This document shows positions 45,690 to 57,118 of a stretch of 64,000 nucleotides of DNA, piece by piece. Source of the DNA: Poecilobothrus nobilitatus (Eukaryota > Arthropoda > Insecta > Diptera > Dolichopodidae). The stretch is from contig OX352772.1 of NCBI GenBank assembly GCA_947095535.1, forward strand, positions 108,286,655 to 108,350,654. Reading direction: 5' to 3'. The stretch's first letter is position 1; every line of letters starts with the position of its first letter. Below the pieces are notes generated by a model, which saw only the letters and a list, made by a program, of their open reading frames with translations, made no database searches and was not told where the DNA came from. The translations under genes and the position numbers were made by a program.

Positions 45690-46576
45690 ACTTTCGTCAA
45701 TTATAAAGTAACCCTATATTATTAAAAAAAGTTGTTAACAAAAATAAGAGTATAATGTTGAAGCTTTAATTTTTGTGTATTACTTCAAAAAAATTTTAAC
45801 AGGTGTTCAAGTTACAGGTGTTTCAAAATAGGAAATTTTCAGTTTTTGACCCCATACAGCTCCTAAACGGGGGGTGATACAAAAAAAATTTCTGAAATGA
45901 CTCATACTTATTTTTAAAGATCTAACTTCTGTAAAAATTTCAAGTTTCCAACTTAAACCGTTTAGAAGATAGAAGGGTTAATGGATTTTGCAAAATTTGA
46001 GTTTCGCATAACGGTAAATTAAGACACCGTATGTCACAAATATATATTTATTGTATATATACTTTTAAAGCTAATAAAAGTAGTAATCGTTTGGCGTTTT
46101 CAAAATGAAGATATACCTTATACAACTTGTGCTATAACAATTTAAATATAGAGCTTTTTTGAACCTTTTTTTGTGACCTTTGGCTACAAAAAAAAGTTAT
46201 TAAAAATAAAATTAATATTTTTGTGAGATCTATCAGCAGTTAAAATTTCATAGCTCTATTTCAAAAAAAATGTAGGGATCTAAAAGTTAGGTGTTCGAGA
46301 GCTACCCTAAGGCTTGGTCCAAACTCAACCAAAAAAAATAGGGAACCTACAAATTACTCCCAGAATATTTTGTGTAAATTTCAAGATTCTAGCTTTCTTA
46401 GTTTTTGAGTTAGCGTGCTGACGGACGGACGGACGGACGGACATGGCTCAAAAGTCTTAGAATTTTTTTCTGATCCGATCCATACTTTTGAAGGTATATC
46501 CAGCTCGCTTATTTCGAGGTGTTACAAACGGAGGAGTAATTTTATTATACCCGATCCTATCGTACGGGTATAATGA
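45690..46576 (-). mobile_element. Helentron/DINE-like element, right member of inverted pair
   Basis: On the minus strand this starts ATTATACCCGTACGATAGGA, TCGGGTATAATAAAATTACT, includes a (GTCC)n block, AGCACGCTAACTCAAAAACT, then ~600 bp of non-coding sequence ending near 45690. Together with 44336-44660 it forms arms of ~250-300 bp facing each other across ~1 kb. Either a composite with inverted ends or two separate insertions. Confidence 0.5.
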
Positions 46577-47160
46577 ATGAATGAAACATTTAAAAAAAAT
46601 GCGAAGTACACGATGATTATGTACATAATAATGTTTATATATAATAATAATATTATATAGCATAATGCATTATACATATTAATATTATCATAGAATTAGA
46701 ATAGATTATAGAAGTCGAAAGAATCATATTTTCTTTATCAGCATTCAACAATGATTTTAGTTTGCCTCGAAATTTACTCTCTCTCTCTCTTTTTGTTTTT
46801 GATTTTTCTCTCTCAACATCGCAATTTGAAATTATCGTAAATAAGTGATCTTATACTATTATAAATTATGATACTTGTTTGTTTATTCTTTTCATTTTCT
46901 TTTCTTGTTTTTGTAAAAAAAAATGCTCATACATACATATTATAATAAAATCATTATACATGCAATTCAATTCAATATTCATTCATATTGAATTTGTATG
47001 TGTGTATGTATGTATTATTTAAATAAAAGTAGGTACATATTTAATAATATTCCTTAATTGTACATATGGAATATTATTAAATATATTCCATAAAGGATCT
47101 ATCCACTTAAATAAAAGTAGGTACTAATGGACCCAACTGTTATTGAAAGGGACCAAAAAA
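46577..47160. other. No gene seen
   Basis: AT-rich with a (CT)n run at ~46777-46790 and a repeated ATTTAAATAAAAGTAGGTAC block (~47018 and ~47107). Confidence 0.5.
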
Positions 47161-47163
47161 AAA

Positions 47164-47790
47164 GGTAGTACGGTGTGTAAAGCAGCTAAAACTCCGACTT
47201 CAAGATTTTTTTCCTATCCTCCTGAAAATACCGAAAAATATAATGACTGGATCCTTACATTATCTTATCTACTGCCAGAAAATTTAAAAAATGAATGAAC
47301 TTATATGTATATGGAATAAGCATTATGAGAAAGATTGCTTTTTTAAAAAAAAGTGTAAAAAAGGAGCTACTCCAATTAAAAACATTATGTACCTATGCCT
47401 GTATATTCTTCAAGCTTCAGAACTTGACGAAGAAAATACAAATATTTTAGACTTACAAAATGATAAAACACCTTCTATGATTTACCAAACTGGAGAAACT
47501 AGTATGTACTAATATGGAACTTACTTTAGAAGAATTTGAAATGCTTGAACCGCCATATTTTAGAAGACCTTTAAAAGATGTCGATATGTTTCTCTAATCA
47601 AAAATTATGCGAAAAATACAAAAAAATTAATTCAAATTTAATAAAACTAAACATAAAAGAAAAATATAGAAGAAAAACTAAAAAGAAAAATATAGAAGGA
47701 CAGTTTCTTTCTAGGAAACAAAAAGAAATATATGTATATCAAAAAAATTGTCAAAAAAATAAATACGGCAAAAGGTAAATTTATTGGAAA
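47164..47790 (+). pseudogene. THAP / P-element-like transposase, N-terminal relic
   Basis: STVCKAAKTPTSRFFSYPPE then YNDWILTLSYLLPENLKN (47164-47290) and, after a frameshift, ICIWNKHYEKDCFFKKKC (47300-47360) resemble the THAP zinc-binding domain (VCKxxK..RFFSFP...W......C.KHF...CF). The first Cys pair is not fully preserved. 47690-47780 reads GQFLSRKQKEIYVYQKNCQK, like the helical region after THAP in P-element/THAP9 proteins. THAP domains bind transposon ends. The rest of the same gene lies at 56190-56870, beyond a LINE tail and the BEL element. Confidence 0.5.
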
Positions 47791-47879
47791 ATATATAACA
47801 CCCTATGTAAATGAATATGGAAGAACTTTAATAACAATGCTATGCAAAAAACTTACAGTAAGAAACCTATTCTTCTACA

Positions 47880-48160
47880 AGACTCTGAAAACTTTTTTTA
47901 TTAGATCAGGCTATCTTACCACCAGAGGCAATAGTTCTTATAATTTAAGAATTAATAATAGTAATCTTGTAGTAGTACCTCATTTTCGGAGGATTCATTT
48001 TTGTCATTTTTATACAATAACAGCTCCAAAAATTTTTAACAAATTACCTGAAGATATTAGGACTACTAGAATACTTTCCAAATTTCTTTCTAAATTAATG
48101 ATCTGGCTTTTAAATTTCAATACTGAGAATTGCGAAAGATTGTTAAATGTTTTAATATAA
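47880..48160 (+). pseudogene. LINE reverse transcriptase C-terminal tail
   Basis: RSGYLTTRGNSSYNLRINNS, NLVVVPHFRR, ITAPKIFNKLPEDIRTTR and FLSKLMIWLLNF match the conserved end of Jockey/CR1-type LINE ORF2 proteins (YNLR...VP..R......F......YN.LP..I......F...L...L). It ends at a TAA at 48158-48160, followed by a 3' UTR-like stretch into which the BEL element inserted (TSD at 48340). The part upstream of 47880 is not clearly LINE. Confidence 0.6.
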
Positions 48161-48344
48161 GAATCTAAATTTTATTCCTTTTTTATTTATAATTTATAAT
48201 TTTAATTTTGCTTTATGATTTTGTAAAATAGTTTAATTCTTATTACGCAAAAAATTTTCTTTTTTTTTTTTTTGCTTTACTTTATAATTGTAAAATTTCA
48301 TAACACTATGTATTTATGGAAATGTTCATTAACTCTGTTGTCAG

Positions 48345-49126
48345 TGTTTATTTAAAAACATAAAGCAAAAAAAATGTTTTAATTTAATATTCAACGATGT
48401 TCAAAGTTCAAAAATGTAATATATTCAATTCCATCTAATAAAATGAAAATTCACTGGTTTTAAAGATAACGCACTGTTTTTTTGTTTAATAAAACGCACT
48501 GTTTTATTTCCAATTAATTCTTTTATTTTAATAATTATTTTCTTTACGGCTCTACGACAACGATTAAAAAAAAATTCATAAAATTTGGGTTTATATAAAC
48601 TTGAGTTAAACGGTTCGGGACTAACGTTTAACCCAAGTTCAGTAACCTTGAAATTAAAGTACATAATAAAATAAAAAAGTAACAAAGTAAAACAAAGTAT
48701 ATAAAAAACATATGTAGTGTACATAAAGAGTTAAAATGATTGAATATATAAAGAATATAAAATTATTGTGAATTAAATTAATTTTAGTTAATGTAACTGA
48801 CATCTTGTGTCCCAAAATTAAAACAATTATATTTTGACAATTTCTATCTAACATTGTGAATTTGTTTGGTTTTGACAATTAATGTAAGTATCAATAATAC
48901 TTTTTTAAAAACAATGTACATAAGATGTTAATTTTTAGATATGTAAGCAAAAAATATGGATGATGTTTCAAGGTGCTGCATGCTGATCGCCACCAGGACC
49001 CAACCATCACTGAGGAACCAGGATTCACCTTTACTCAGATAAGTAAAATGCATTTTTTTATTAAATCAATATGATTCTTTGTGTTATTTTCATTTCAGGT
49101 TGCATGTGTTGGATCATGACCGAACA
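48345..49126 (-). repeat. BEL 3' LTR
   Basis: Starts TGTTCGGTCATGATCC and ends AATAAACA, a canonical TG...CA terminus. It has two AACGCACTGTT motifs near 48463-48502. Confidence 0.93.
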
Positions 49127-49138
49127 TTCTCCCCCCTT
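49127..49138 (-). promoter_or_regulatory. BEL polypurine tract
   Basis: Minus strand AAGGGGGGAGAA directly before the 3' LTR, where plus-strand DNA synthesis would be primed. Confidence 0.85.
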
Positions 49139-49563
49139 GCCATTACGTAGTGATGCAATATGTGAAATAAAATTAAGGCTATTAAAGAAAAGAAGAAGTA
49201 TTATTTCAAATTATATTTTATTATAATTAAAATTATAAAAATAAAATAAACTTATTCTGCCATTTAGGTGTTTTTTAGGTTAGATGTTGTCCGATGATAT
49301 TTGTCTACAGTTGTTGTATCCGATAAGCTGCATCAAAAAATAAAAACGAACATAGGAGATATAGTGCTCCTGACTCACTCTCTGGATCGTGATGAAGATA
49401 TAAAAATTTCATACTGTTAAATTGGTAAGAAAATTTATTAATAAAAGACCGCGTTTTTTTTTTTTGAGTGCGTTTGTTAAATTGAAATAGTGTGTGTGAA
49501 TTATTATTAGTTGTACGGTTGCGAACGACTTCTTTACGCGATTTACGATTGGTTCTATTCATT

Positions 49564-50709
49564 TTAGCTCTCGATTGGAAGAACGCATATTTTACAGATT
49601 GGGCGTTTAAAAATTGAGTTTTTCTTGCGTATTGATACTACTCGAACTAGACCATCGGAACCTGGATGAGTATCGACGATTCGTGCCAATAGCCACCTAC
49701 ACGGTGGAAGATTTTCATCTTTTACGATAACCAAATCTCCAATTTTTACATTCTCACATGTGTGGTTCCATTTTGGACGTTGTTGTAATCGACTCAAATA
49801 TTCGCTACTCCATCGTCGCCAGAAACATTGGAATAAATGTTGTAGATGTTGCCATCGATTTAATCGATTGATTTTGATTGATAATAGCGAGGGTTCAGGC
49901 GGGGCTATTAATAAGTTTCCAATTAAAAAATTAGCGGGTGTTATCGGATTTAAATCGTCAGGATCGTCATTTTTTGGACATAATGGTCTTGAGTTTAAAC
50001 AGGTTTCTATTTGTGTTATGACGGTTACGAATTCTTCATAAGTTAATGTTGAGTTTCCCAAAATGGGTTTAAGATGTTGTTTTGTTGGCTTTACACCAGC
50101 TTACCAAAGTCCACCAAAGTGTGGAGAGCCAGGCGGAATGAAATTAAACCGTACGCCTTCATTTTCATATAAAGCTGCAATTTTTGATGGTAGTTGTTGT
50201 AACATTTGCTTATTTTAACGGTTTAATTCCTTGTTAGCTAGCACGAAATTTGTACCGTTGTCGCAATACAATTGTTCTATGCGACCACGACGAGATGAAA
50301 GGCGTCGATAAGCAGATAAAAAACCTTCTGCTGTTAATTCGGTTACCAACTCCAAATGTATAGCTTTAACAGCCATACAAATAAATAATGAAATGTAGGC
50401 CTTATAACGTTTGCTGTTTTTTCCTTTATGCGTTTTAAGTTCAAAGGGACCGCAATAATCAACACCTGAATGACTAAAAGGACGGCTCTGATTTACTCTT
50501 GATGTGGGTAAGTCACCCATAAGTTGAGTTTGTGATGCTGCTCGTTGTCGATAACAAATTATACATTTATGAATCTGTTGTCGAATTGCTTTTCTAATGT
50601 TCAACATCCAATATTGTTTTGAGATTATATTGGACATTAGTTGTGCACCTCCGTGCAATGTTTCTTTATGAATTTTTTCAATCAATAATTTTGCAAATAT
50701 GGTTTTATC
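49564..50709 (-). pseudogene. BEL integrase, two stops
   Basis: HHCC zinc-binding domain: EKIHKETLHGGAQLMSNIIS and KCIICYRQR (50685-50560). Core: HSGVDYCGPFELKTHKGKNS (first Asp) and QLYCDNGTNFVLANKEL (second Asp). A TAA at 50215-50217 interrupts after ELNR. The third catalytic position, Glu in W-E-(A/G)-VK, is itself a stop: plus-strand TTA at 50101-50103, within SPHFGGLW-stop-AGVKPTKQ. The C-terminal DUF5641-like region follows: RPKWNHTCENVKIGDLVIVK, ENLPPCRWLLARIVDTHPGS, ending CVLPIES at 49564. All parts from 50685 down are in one frame. Confidence 0.9.
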
Positions 50710-50717
50710 TGATAATA

Positions 50718-52948
50718 TTATTGGATGCTTAAGCTATCAGTGGAACCTATCAAGAAGGCGGTCCATGCCTTCTTGATAGGTTCCACTGGTAGCTTCAGGT
50801 TTTCTACGACATACTTGAATAGTTTGGCTAGCAAAGCAGCTGCACACAATTCCAAGCGTGGCAGTGAAATGGTTTTGATTGGTGCTACCTTGGTTTTGGA
50901 AATTAGAAGAGCTGTTTTCCTTGCACCCTTTTCATCAACAATACATAAGTAAATAACAGCTGCACAAGCCTTTATTGATGCATCTGCAAAACCATGGAGT
51001 TCGATGGAATGTGACTCTTTCGTGTAGTTACTCCATCGGCTTACCTGGATTTTTTCAATCTCCTTCATGCTGTTCCGGTATTTCAACCATTCAATTTCAA
51101 TGCTCGATCCGACCTGTTCATCCCAATCTAGTCCTTGTAACCAAAGATTTTTAACGAACATTTTTGCTATTACAGTGATAGGTGACAACCATCCTAACGG
51201 ATCAAATAGTTTTGATATTTCCAACGAGATCTTTCTTTTCGTCCATTGTTGTTCTGTATCTTGAGTGATGTTAATAGTATACGAAAAGGTAGCAGGATTC
51301 CAATGAAGGCCGAGCGTTTTTATAGTTCCGTCTTCTTTTATATCGAGCGGTATTGTCACTTCCCGATCCGCTTCTGATACTGCTTCTAAAATTTTTTCGC
51401 TATTCGATGACCACTTCCGAAGCGAAAATCCACCTGATTGCATGAGCGCTATGAGCTGTTTTTGTGTTTTTAACGCTAATTCGATTGTGTCTGCTCCCGA
51501 AATTAAATCGTCGATATAGAATGAATTTAGTGTTTTTGCTGATGCCAATGGATAATTCTTTTGTTCATCTATGGCCAATTGTTTGAGTACTCTTGTGGCT
51601 AGATACGGGGCTGATTTTGTTCCGAATGTTACTGTGTTTAATTTAAAATCTGTTATAGGAACATTCGTGGAACTTCGCCAAACAATTCTTTGGTAATCTG
51701 CTTGTTGTGATGATATCTTAATTTGCCTGTACACTTTTTCTAAATCTGCACAAAATGCTACCTTATACAATCTCCATCTCAGTATGAGAATAGCGAGATC
51801 ATCCTGAATTACTAGACCTTTCATCATTTTATCATTCAAAGAGAAACCGCTATTTGTTGGCCTTGATGCATCGAAAACAACTCTCATTTTGGTTGTCGTG
51901 CTGGACTCTTTGATGACACCATAATGAGGTAAATAACTATATTGACGTGGGTTTGAGAAGACATGATTCTCATTTATGTAGTTGGTTCTTTCCATCTGGT
52001 TCAATTTCATATATTCATTAATACATTTGGTATATTCATCTTTGAACTTTGTATTTTTTAAAAATTGCCTTTCCAGTGAGTAGAATCTATTCACGGCAAT
52101 TTTTCTGGATGCTCCTAGAATCAATTCTTCATCCTTGTGAAAGGGTAGTTCTACTTCATATCTTCCATCTGCTAAGCGTTTGTGTGTTTGTGCAAAATGG
52201 GTTTCACATGTTGCCTCTTCTTCTGAAAATAGTTTTTTTTTTGGTATTTCTTCCAATTCCCAAAATTTTTTCAATTCGTTCTCTAAAGGTATTTTAATAT
52301 GAAAGGGTTGAAACAGGCATATCGTTTACAGATTTCGTATGTATTTCCCCGGTTAGGATCCATCCAAAAAATCGTTTTTTGCGCTATTGGTGATCCCTTT
52401 GGCCCCTTTTTAACACCTTCCAACATTATCTGGCTAAAGACATCTGCACCTAAGAGTAAATCGATTGGCCTAGGATTGTTAAACTCATTGTCGGCTAGCT
52501 CCAAACCAATAATATGGTTCCATTTGTAATTTTTCATAGATGCACTTGGGAGAGTTTGCGTTAATTTGGGCATTATTAATCCTTCGACTTGAATCTCTTG
52601 AGAACCTTTGATTGGTCTGATTTTGAAAACTGCCCGTTTGTTGATCTTATGTAAATTGTCTTGTCCTATGCCTTGTACAATCACGCTGACTGCTTGTTTG
52701 GGTATACGTAAGCGTTTTGCCATTTTTTCAGTTAAGAATGACGCTTGCGATCCTTGATCTATTAAGGCCCGCACAATTGATTCTTCACCCGATGGAGCAA
52801 CTATTCTCACTAATGCGGTTGCTAATAATACCTGATTACAGGTGTTTTTGCTGGTGATATATGATCCTAAATTACTTGCTGGTAAACCATCCGTTTTTCT
52901 AATATACTCCGGACTTTCCGGATTGAGCACGCAGTTATTCGATTTCAC
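50718..52948 (-). pseudogene. BEL pol: protease, reverse transcriptase, partial RNase H
   Basis: Protease (DUF1758 type) at 52948-52283: VRALIDQGSQASFLTEKMAK with IDQGS at the active-site position normally D(S/T)G, and PIDLLLGADVF. A frameshift lies near 52280. RT at 52274-50718: THFAQTHKRLADGRYEVELP, LPHYGVIKESSTTTKMRVVF, AFCADLEKVYRQIKI, FGTKSAPYLATRVLKQLA and FYIDDLISGADT (YIDD; catalytic Asp pair kept). The Pao-specific connection KISLEISKLFDPLGWLSPIT and the RNase H start HGFADASIKACAAVIYL and ISLPRLELCAAALLAKLF follow. The reading stops at 50718 because most of RNase H is missing and replaced by an inverted repeat. Confidence 0.9.
50732..50794. repeat. Inverted repeat at RNase H deletion scar
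   Basis: 50732-50759 is the reverse complement of 50767-50794 with one mismatch (28-bp arms, 7-bp loop GGTCCAT). The right arm is original RNase H coding (LPVEPIKKA); the left arm is a foldback copy. Directly outside it the integrase-side sequence starts (KHPIILSDKTIFAKLLIEK). Confidence 0.9.
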
Positions 52949-54075
52949 GTGTTGAGATGTAGTGGAAATGTTGTTATTACTGCAGAATCTAGTAATCTAG
53001 TAGGAACTTCTGAAGTTGAACGGTTCGCGGTTAGATGCAGCAAGGTATGGTGTAACTTTTTGCAGTGATGGCACCTGTGACTGGTGGGACACCTTTGAGA
53101 CATATGTCCATGAGATAAGCAGTTCCAGCATAATCCTTTATTCCGAATTGCCTCCACGCGTTTTTTTACTGTGAACCCTAAGAACTGACTGCATTTCCGA
53201 AGTACATGGCCACCGAAACATAGTGGACAAGTTAGATTCTCTTGAGTAGACACGTGATGAGTGATGGTACTTTTAAATTTATGATTGATTGTTGTTTTAG
53301 TTTTCTCGTATACGGCTTCTAAGGCCCTTACCCGATTTTCCATGAACTTTTCCAAATCAACCCAAGATGGGAGCTCCTTGTCGTCACTCATTGCCTGTTC
53401 CCATAGCTGGTGAGTTTGTGATGGTAACTTCTGGACGGTCATATATACCATCAAAGGCTCCCATCCAGAAACATCAATGCCTAGATTTTTCAACGCCAAC
53501 ATGCATTCATTGGTGGTGTGTAATAATGTACGAATGTCATGTGGTCGTTCTTACTGGGTTCCTATTTGTGATAACAGTCTGCGCAATTGTGTATTTACCA
53601 GCATTCTTTTCTTTTTGTACCTATTTTTGAGTATGTCCCACGCTGATTGGTAATTGCAATCTGTTACCAAGTAATGACGTACAAAGTTCTCCGGTTCACC
53701 TGATACATGCAGTTTCAAATATTGTAGCTTCTGAGCCGGGGAGAGACTCTCATTTGCGTCAATTAATGAGGTAAAGAGATCGTGAAAAGAAGGCCATTTT
53801 TCGTATTCGCCTGTGAACTTCTCTAACGTGATTTTTGGCAACCTTATGTTCCTAACTGTGTGCTCTTTTTGTGTTGAATTTAGCTCTGCTTTAGGTTCCT
53901 CATTAATCCGTTGAGATAAGTCATCGTACATTACGAGGAACAGCTCTTCTGTATTCCCATAATGGTCCTGGCTGAAATAGTCCTTTTGACTGTGGTCTAC
54001 GTTATCCTCCAAAGATTTCATAATCTTCATGTGTTGCCTCTTAAACTCATTCCAGTATTCTTCTAAGTCGGCCAA
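52945..54075 (-). pseudogene. BEL gag, one stop
   Basis: Structural gag. Starts MADLEEYWNEFKRQHMKIMK at 54075. DUF1759-like region: IRLPKITLEKFTGEYEKWPS, FHDLFTSLIDANESLSPAQK. A TAA at 53551-53553 (after IGTQ) interrupts; the same frame continues ERPHDIRTLL, LKNLGIDVSGWEPLMVYMTV. Three zinc-knuckle-like motifs follow: CPLCFGGHVLRKC, CWNCLSHGHMSQRC, CHHCKKLHH. Gag and protease frames differ, with a 4-base overlap at 52945-52948; BEL elements usually have one long frame, so this is probably a decay frameshift. Confidence 0.88.
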
Positions 54076-55077
54076 TCATTTTTTATAATAGTACCTTCCC
54101 TTACTTTTGCTAGATTCTACATTAAATCTAGCCACTATCTAGCTTCATTAAATCTTGCTTCAATAGTCTGTTTAAATGAAGCTTGTATTTTTAGCTCCTT
54201 TTCCATTTTCTTTTTGTAATGTAACAACGGTTTTTTTTTTATGTGATAATAAAGATGTATTCATATATTTCAAAAAATATATAATATGATTATATATTTA
54301 ATATGCTAAAAATCCCAGCCCCTTTTTTTTTTTTATATAATCAAATGCAAATAATCTTTCCCAAATATGCTATGTATATGTTTTATAGCATATCCCTTGA
54401 CCTATGCCAATATATATATGTTATGTATTTTTAAAAAAATATATATATAAAAAAAATTTAATTTAAAAAAAAAATATATATATATAGAAAAAAAAAAACG
54501 CACTGTTGATTTTTCCAACAAAAATATGTATGTATATAATATGTATATATATGTTGTATTTTGTTTCAAAGAAAAATATATATGAATAATGTTGATTTTT
54601 GTCCAAAAAAAATATGTATGTGGTTGTATATATGTAGATGTTTATGTGGTTGTATATATGGTAAGTATGTGTATAAATGTTGTATTTTAAAAAATGTGAA
54701 TATTTTTCCAACAAAAATGTATTTTTTTTTTTGTTAAAAGATAGAGATACTAAAAATGGAACGACTTACTTTGTTGCTTCTGCCTTCTTGTCTTCCCTCG
54801 CAATCTATTTTTGACCGTTCGCATCGCGTATACCGTACCGTGCAGCTGTACCTGCTGTAACCGTTTTACACACGTTTTGAAATTATATATATTAATATTT
54901 TACACACTATTAAAATATGTTTATATGTTCTAAATATATATGTAATATATATTTTACTTTGTTCACTTGAACACAATTATAGTCACAAATCCTTTAATTT
55001 AAACTTGTTTTGAAAACCTTTTTTTTTTTTATTGATCTTAAATTTATGTAAATTTAAATTTAAATTGATTTAAATTT
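54076..55077 (-). other. BEL untranslated leader
   Basis: About 1 kb between primer binding site and gag. AT-rich, with variants of a CAACAAAAATATGTATGTA / GTTGTATATATG motif repeated at ~54480-54720. The short ORF at 54463-54714 is a product of this repeat. Confidence 0.7.
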
Positions 55078-55095
55078 ATCCGGCTGGAAGGACCA
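55078..55095 (-). promoter_or_regulatory. BEL primer binding site (tRNA-Tyr-like)
   Basis: Minus strand TGGTCCTTCCAGCCGGAT, five bases inside the 5' LTR. It is complementary, but for one base, to the 3' end of insect tRNA-Tyr as I remember it (ATCCGGCTCGAAGGACCA). The start at TGG matches the CCA tail. Confidence 0.75.
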
Positions 55096-55100
55096 AAAAA

Positions 55101-55912
55101 TGTTTATTTAAAAACATAAAGCAAAAAAAATGTTTTAATTTAATATTCAACGATGTTCAAAGTTTAAAAATGTAATATATTCAATTCCATCTAATAAAAT
55201 GAAAATTCACTGGTTTTAAAGATAACGCACTGTTATTTAAATTCTTAAATTGAAAACGCACTGTTTTTTGTTTAATAAAACGCACTGTTTTATTTCCAAT
55301 TAATTCTGTTATTTTAATAATTATTTTCTTTACGGCTCTACGACAACGATTAAAAAAAAATTAATAAAATTTGGGTTTATATAAACTTGAGTTAAACGGT
55401 TCGGGACTAACGTTTAACCCAAGTTCAGTAACCTTGAAATTAAAGTACATAATAAAATAAAAAAGTAACAAAGTAAAACAAAGTATATAAAAAACATATG
55501 TAGTGTACATAAAGAGTTAAAATGATTGAATATATAAAGAATATAAAATTATTGTGAATTAAATTAATTTTAGTTAATGTAACTGACATCTTGTGTCCCA
55601 AAATTAAAACAATTATATTTTGACAATTTCTATCTAACATTGTGAATTTGTTTGGTTTTGACAATTAATGTAAGTATCAATAATACTTTTTTAAAAACAA
55701 TGTACATAAGATGTTAATTTTTAGATATGTAAACAAAAAATATGGATGATGTTTCAAGGTGCTGCATGCTGATCGCCACCAGGACCCAACCATCACTGAC
55801 GAACCAGGATTCACTTTTACTCAGATAAGTAACATGCATTTTTTTATTAAATCAATATGATTCTTTGTGTTATTTTCATTTCAGGTTGCATGTGCTGGAT
55901 CATGACCGAATA
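55101..55912 (-). repeat. BEL 5' LTR
   Basis: Transcriptionally upstream LTR (element on the minus strand). Starts TATTCGGTCATGATCC (the TG terminus mutated to TA), ends AATAAACA. It contains three AACGCACTGTT motifs (around 55225-55290) where the other LTR has two. Confidence 0.93.
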
Positions 55913-56189
55913 GTCAGCAATTACATTATATACCCTAACGACAACAAATTTTGAATTTAATTTCAATCTTTAAACTAGTATATAGACTAAGTCATTATAA
56001 ATCATTCGACTCATGCTATTAGAAACTATTTAGCATCAGAATGATTTTTTGCTATTTTTATTTTATTTAAATTTATTATTTTTCTTTAATCATGATTTAT
56101 TGTATCCTAAATTTTAGTTTTATAAGCTTAATTTATGAACTTAATAATGAAATAAAAATAATGAATAAAAAAGAAAAAACAAAAAAACC

Positions 56190-56870
56190 AAAAGAACAGT
56201 ATTCCAAAATTGAGAAATATCTGTGGCTAATATTCAGTATAAATCAAATGCAGATGCAGTGTATAATTTATTAAGGAAAAAAAAAAGACTTTTAAATACT
56301 CCCTGTATTTCATCTATTTAACTGGGTTACATTTAAAAATTTCCAACCAGGAATTAATTCCGGACTATTAGATCAATACAGAGAAGATGACTTTAGTCTG
56401 GTAAAAAGAGAAAAGACAGGTAAATAATGAAATTAAAAATATGAAATATATAATAGAAAAAATGAAAAATATGTTAACTCTGATTAGGCTGTTCTTGTCT
56501 TTGATTAAATTAAATTAAAAAAAGCATTTACATATAATCATACAAAAGATATTATTTCTGTATTTTGTGATAATGGCGATGGTAGATCCAAAAAAATAGC
56601 AATCGAAGCAACAGTATTCATGTTTAGAGGAATTTTCGATTCGTGGAAGCTAGTTTTAGATTGTTTTTTAACTGTTGATAGTATGATTGGATGTGCAGTA
56701 GCAAGTTTAATAAAATATAATATTGAAATTGCCCATCTATAAATATTGATGTTAGAGCTGTAGTTTGCGATCAAGAACTAAATAATATAAAAGCATTAAA
56801 ATTTCTTTTAGAAGATAACCATAAGATCCAGCCAAGTAAACCATTTTTTTATCATATCATATCCAGATTC
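56190..56870 (+). pseudogene. P-element/THAP9-like transposase, middle relic
   Basis: YKSNADAVYNLLRKKKRLLN then TPCISSI (56220-56310), and FQPGINSGLLDQYREDDFSL (about 56343-56400), resemble the helix-turn-helix part of P-element-type transposases (KAY.LLR...LPLPS...I..W...PG). After a gap, GDGRSKKIAIEATVFMFRGI, FDSWKLVLDCFLT (56575-56670) and NIDVRAVVCDQELNN (about 56750-56795) resemble the RNase H-like catalytic domain (KIA..A.VFMVRG....WK.P..Y, VCDQG.NN). The conserved D of VCDQ is present. Several frameshifts. Continues the gene begun at 47164. Confidence 0.65.
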
Positions 56871-56884
56871 GAACTTAGCCTTCC

Positions 56885-57118
56885 TTTCGTAATTAGTAAC
56901 CTACTATATAAATTTCATCAAAATAGCTTAATTAGTTTTTGAGTTATAGCGCGAACGGACGGACGGACGGACATCGTTAAATTGACTCAGGAGGTGATCC
57001 TGATTCAGAATATATATACATGGGCATGTGTAACTCGCTTTCTATTGGTGGTTACAAACACCATACCAAAGTTAATATACCCTATACTTTAGGTGTAGGG
57101 TATAAATATTATGATAGA
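56885..57118 (-). mobile_element. Helentron/DINE-like 5' fragment
   Basis: Minus strand begins TTATACCCTACACCTAAAGT and carries GGTATGGTGTTTGTAACCAC, a GTCCGTCCGTCCGTTCGCG block, then AACTCAAAAACTAATTAAGC. It closely matches 61655-61880 in opposite orientation but lacks the tandem repeats and 3' hairpin, so it is truncated. Confidence 0.6.

Larger units (their letters stand above)
48345..55912 (-). mobile_element. BEL/Pao LTR retrotransposon, full length
   Basis: 7568 bp on the minus strand, with a 5-bp target duplication GTCAG at 48340-48344 and 55913-55917. LTRs of 782 and 812 bp, a primer binding site, a polypurine tract, and decayed gag, protease, RT, RNase H and integrase in BEL/Pao order. 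By eye the LTRs differ at about nine positions plus one ~30-bp indel, so the insertion is not very recent. Confidence 0.95.

Noticed and set aside
52945..52948. Programmed gag-pol frameshift in the BEL element
   Set aside because: BEL/Pao elements normally have a single long frame, no slippery heptamer was recognised, and other indels and stops show general decay.
54463..54714. Tyr/Ile-rich ORF in the BEL leader
   Set aside because: Product of TATA/TATGTA-rich repeats; no family similarity.
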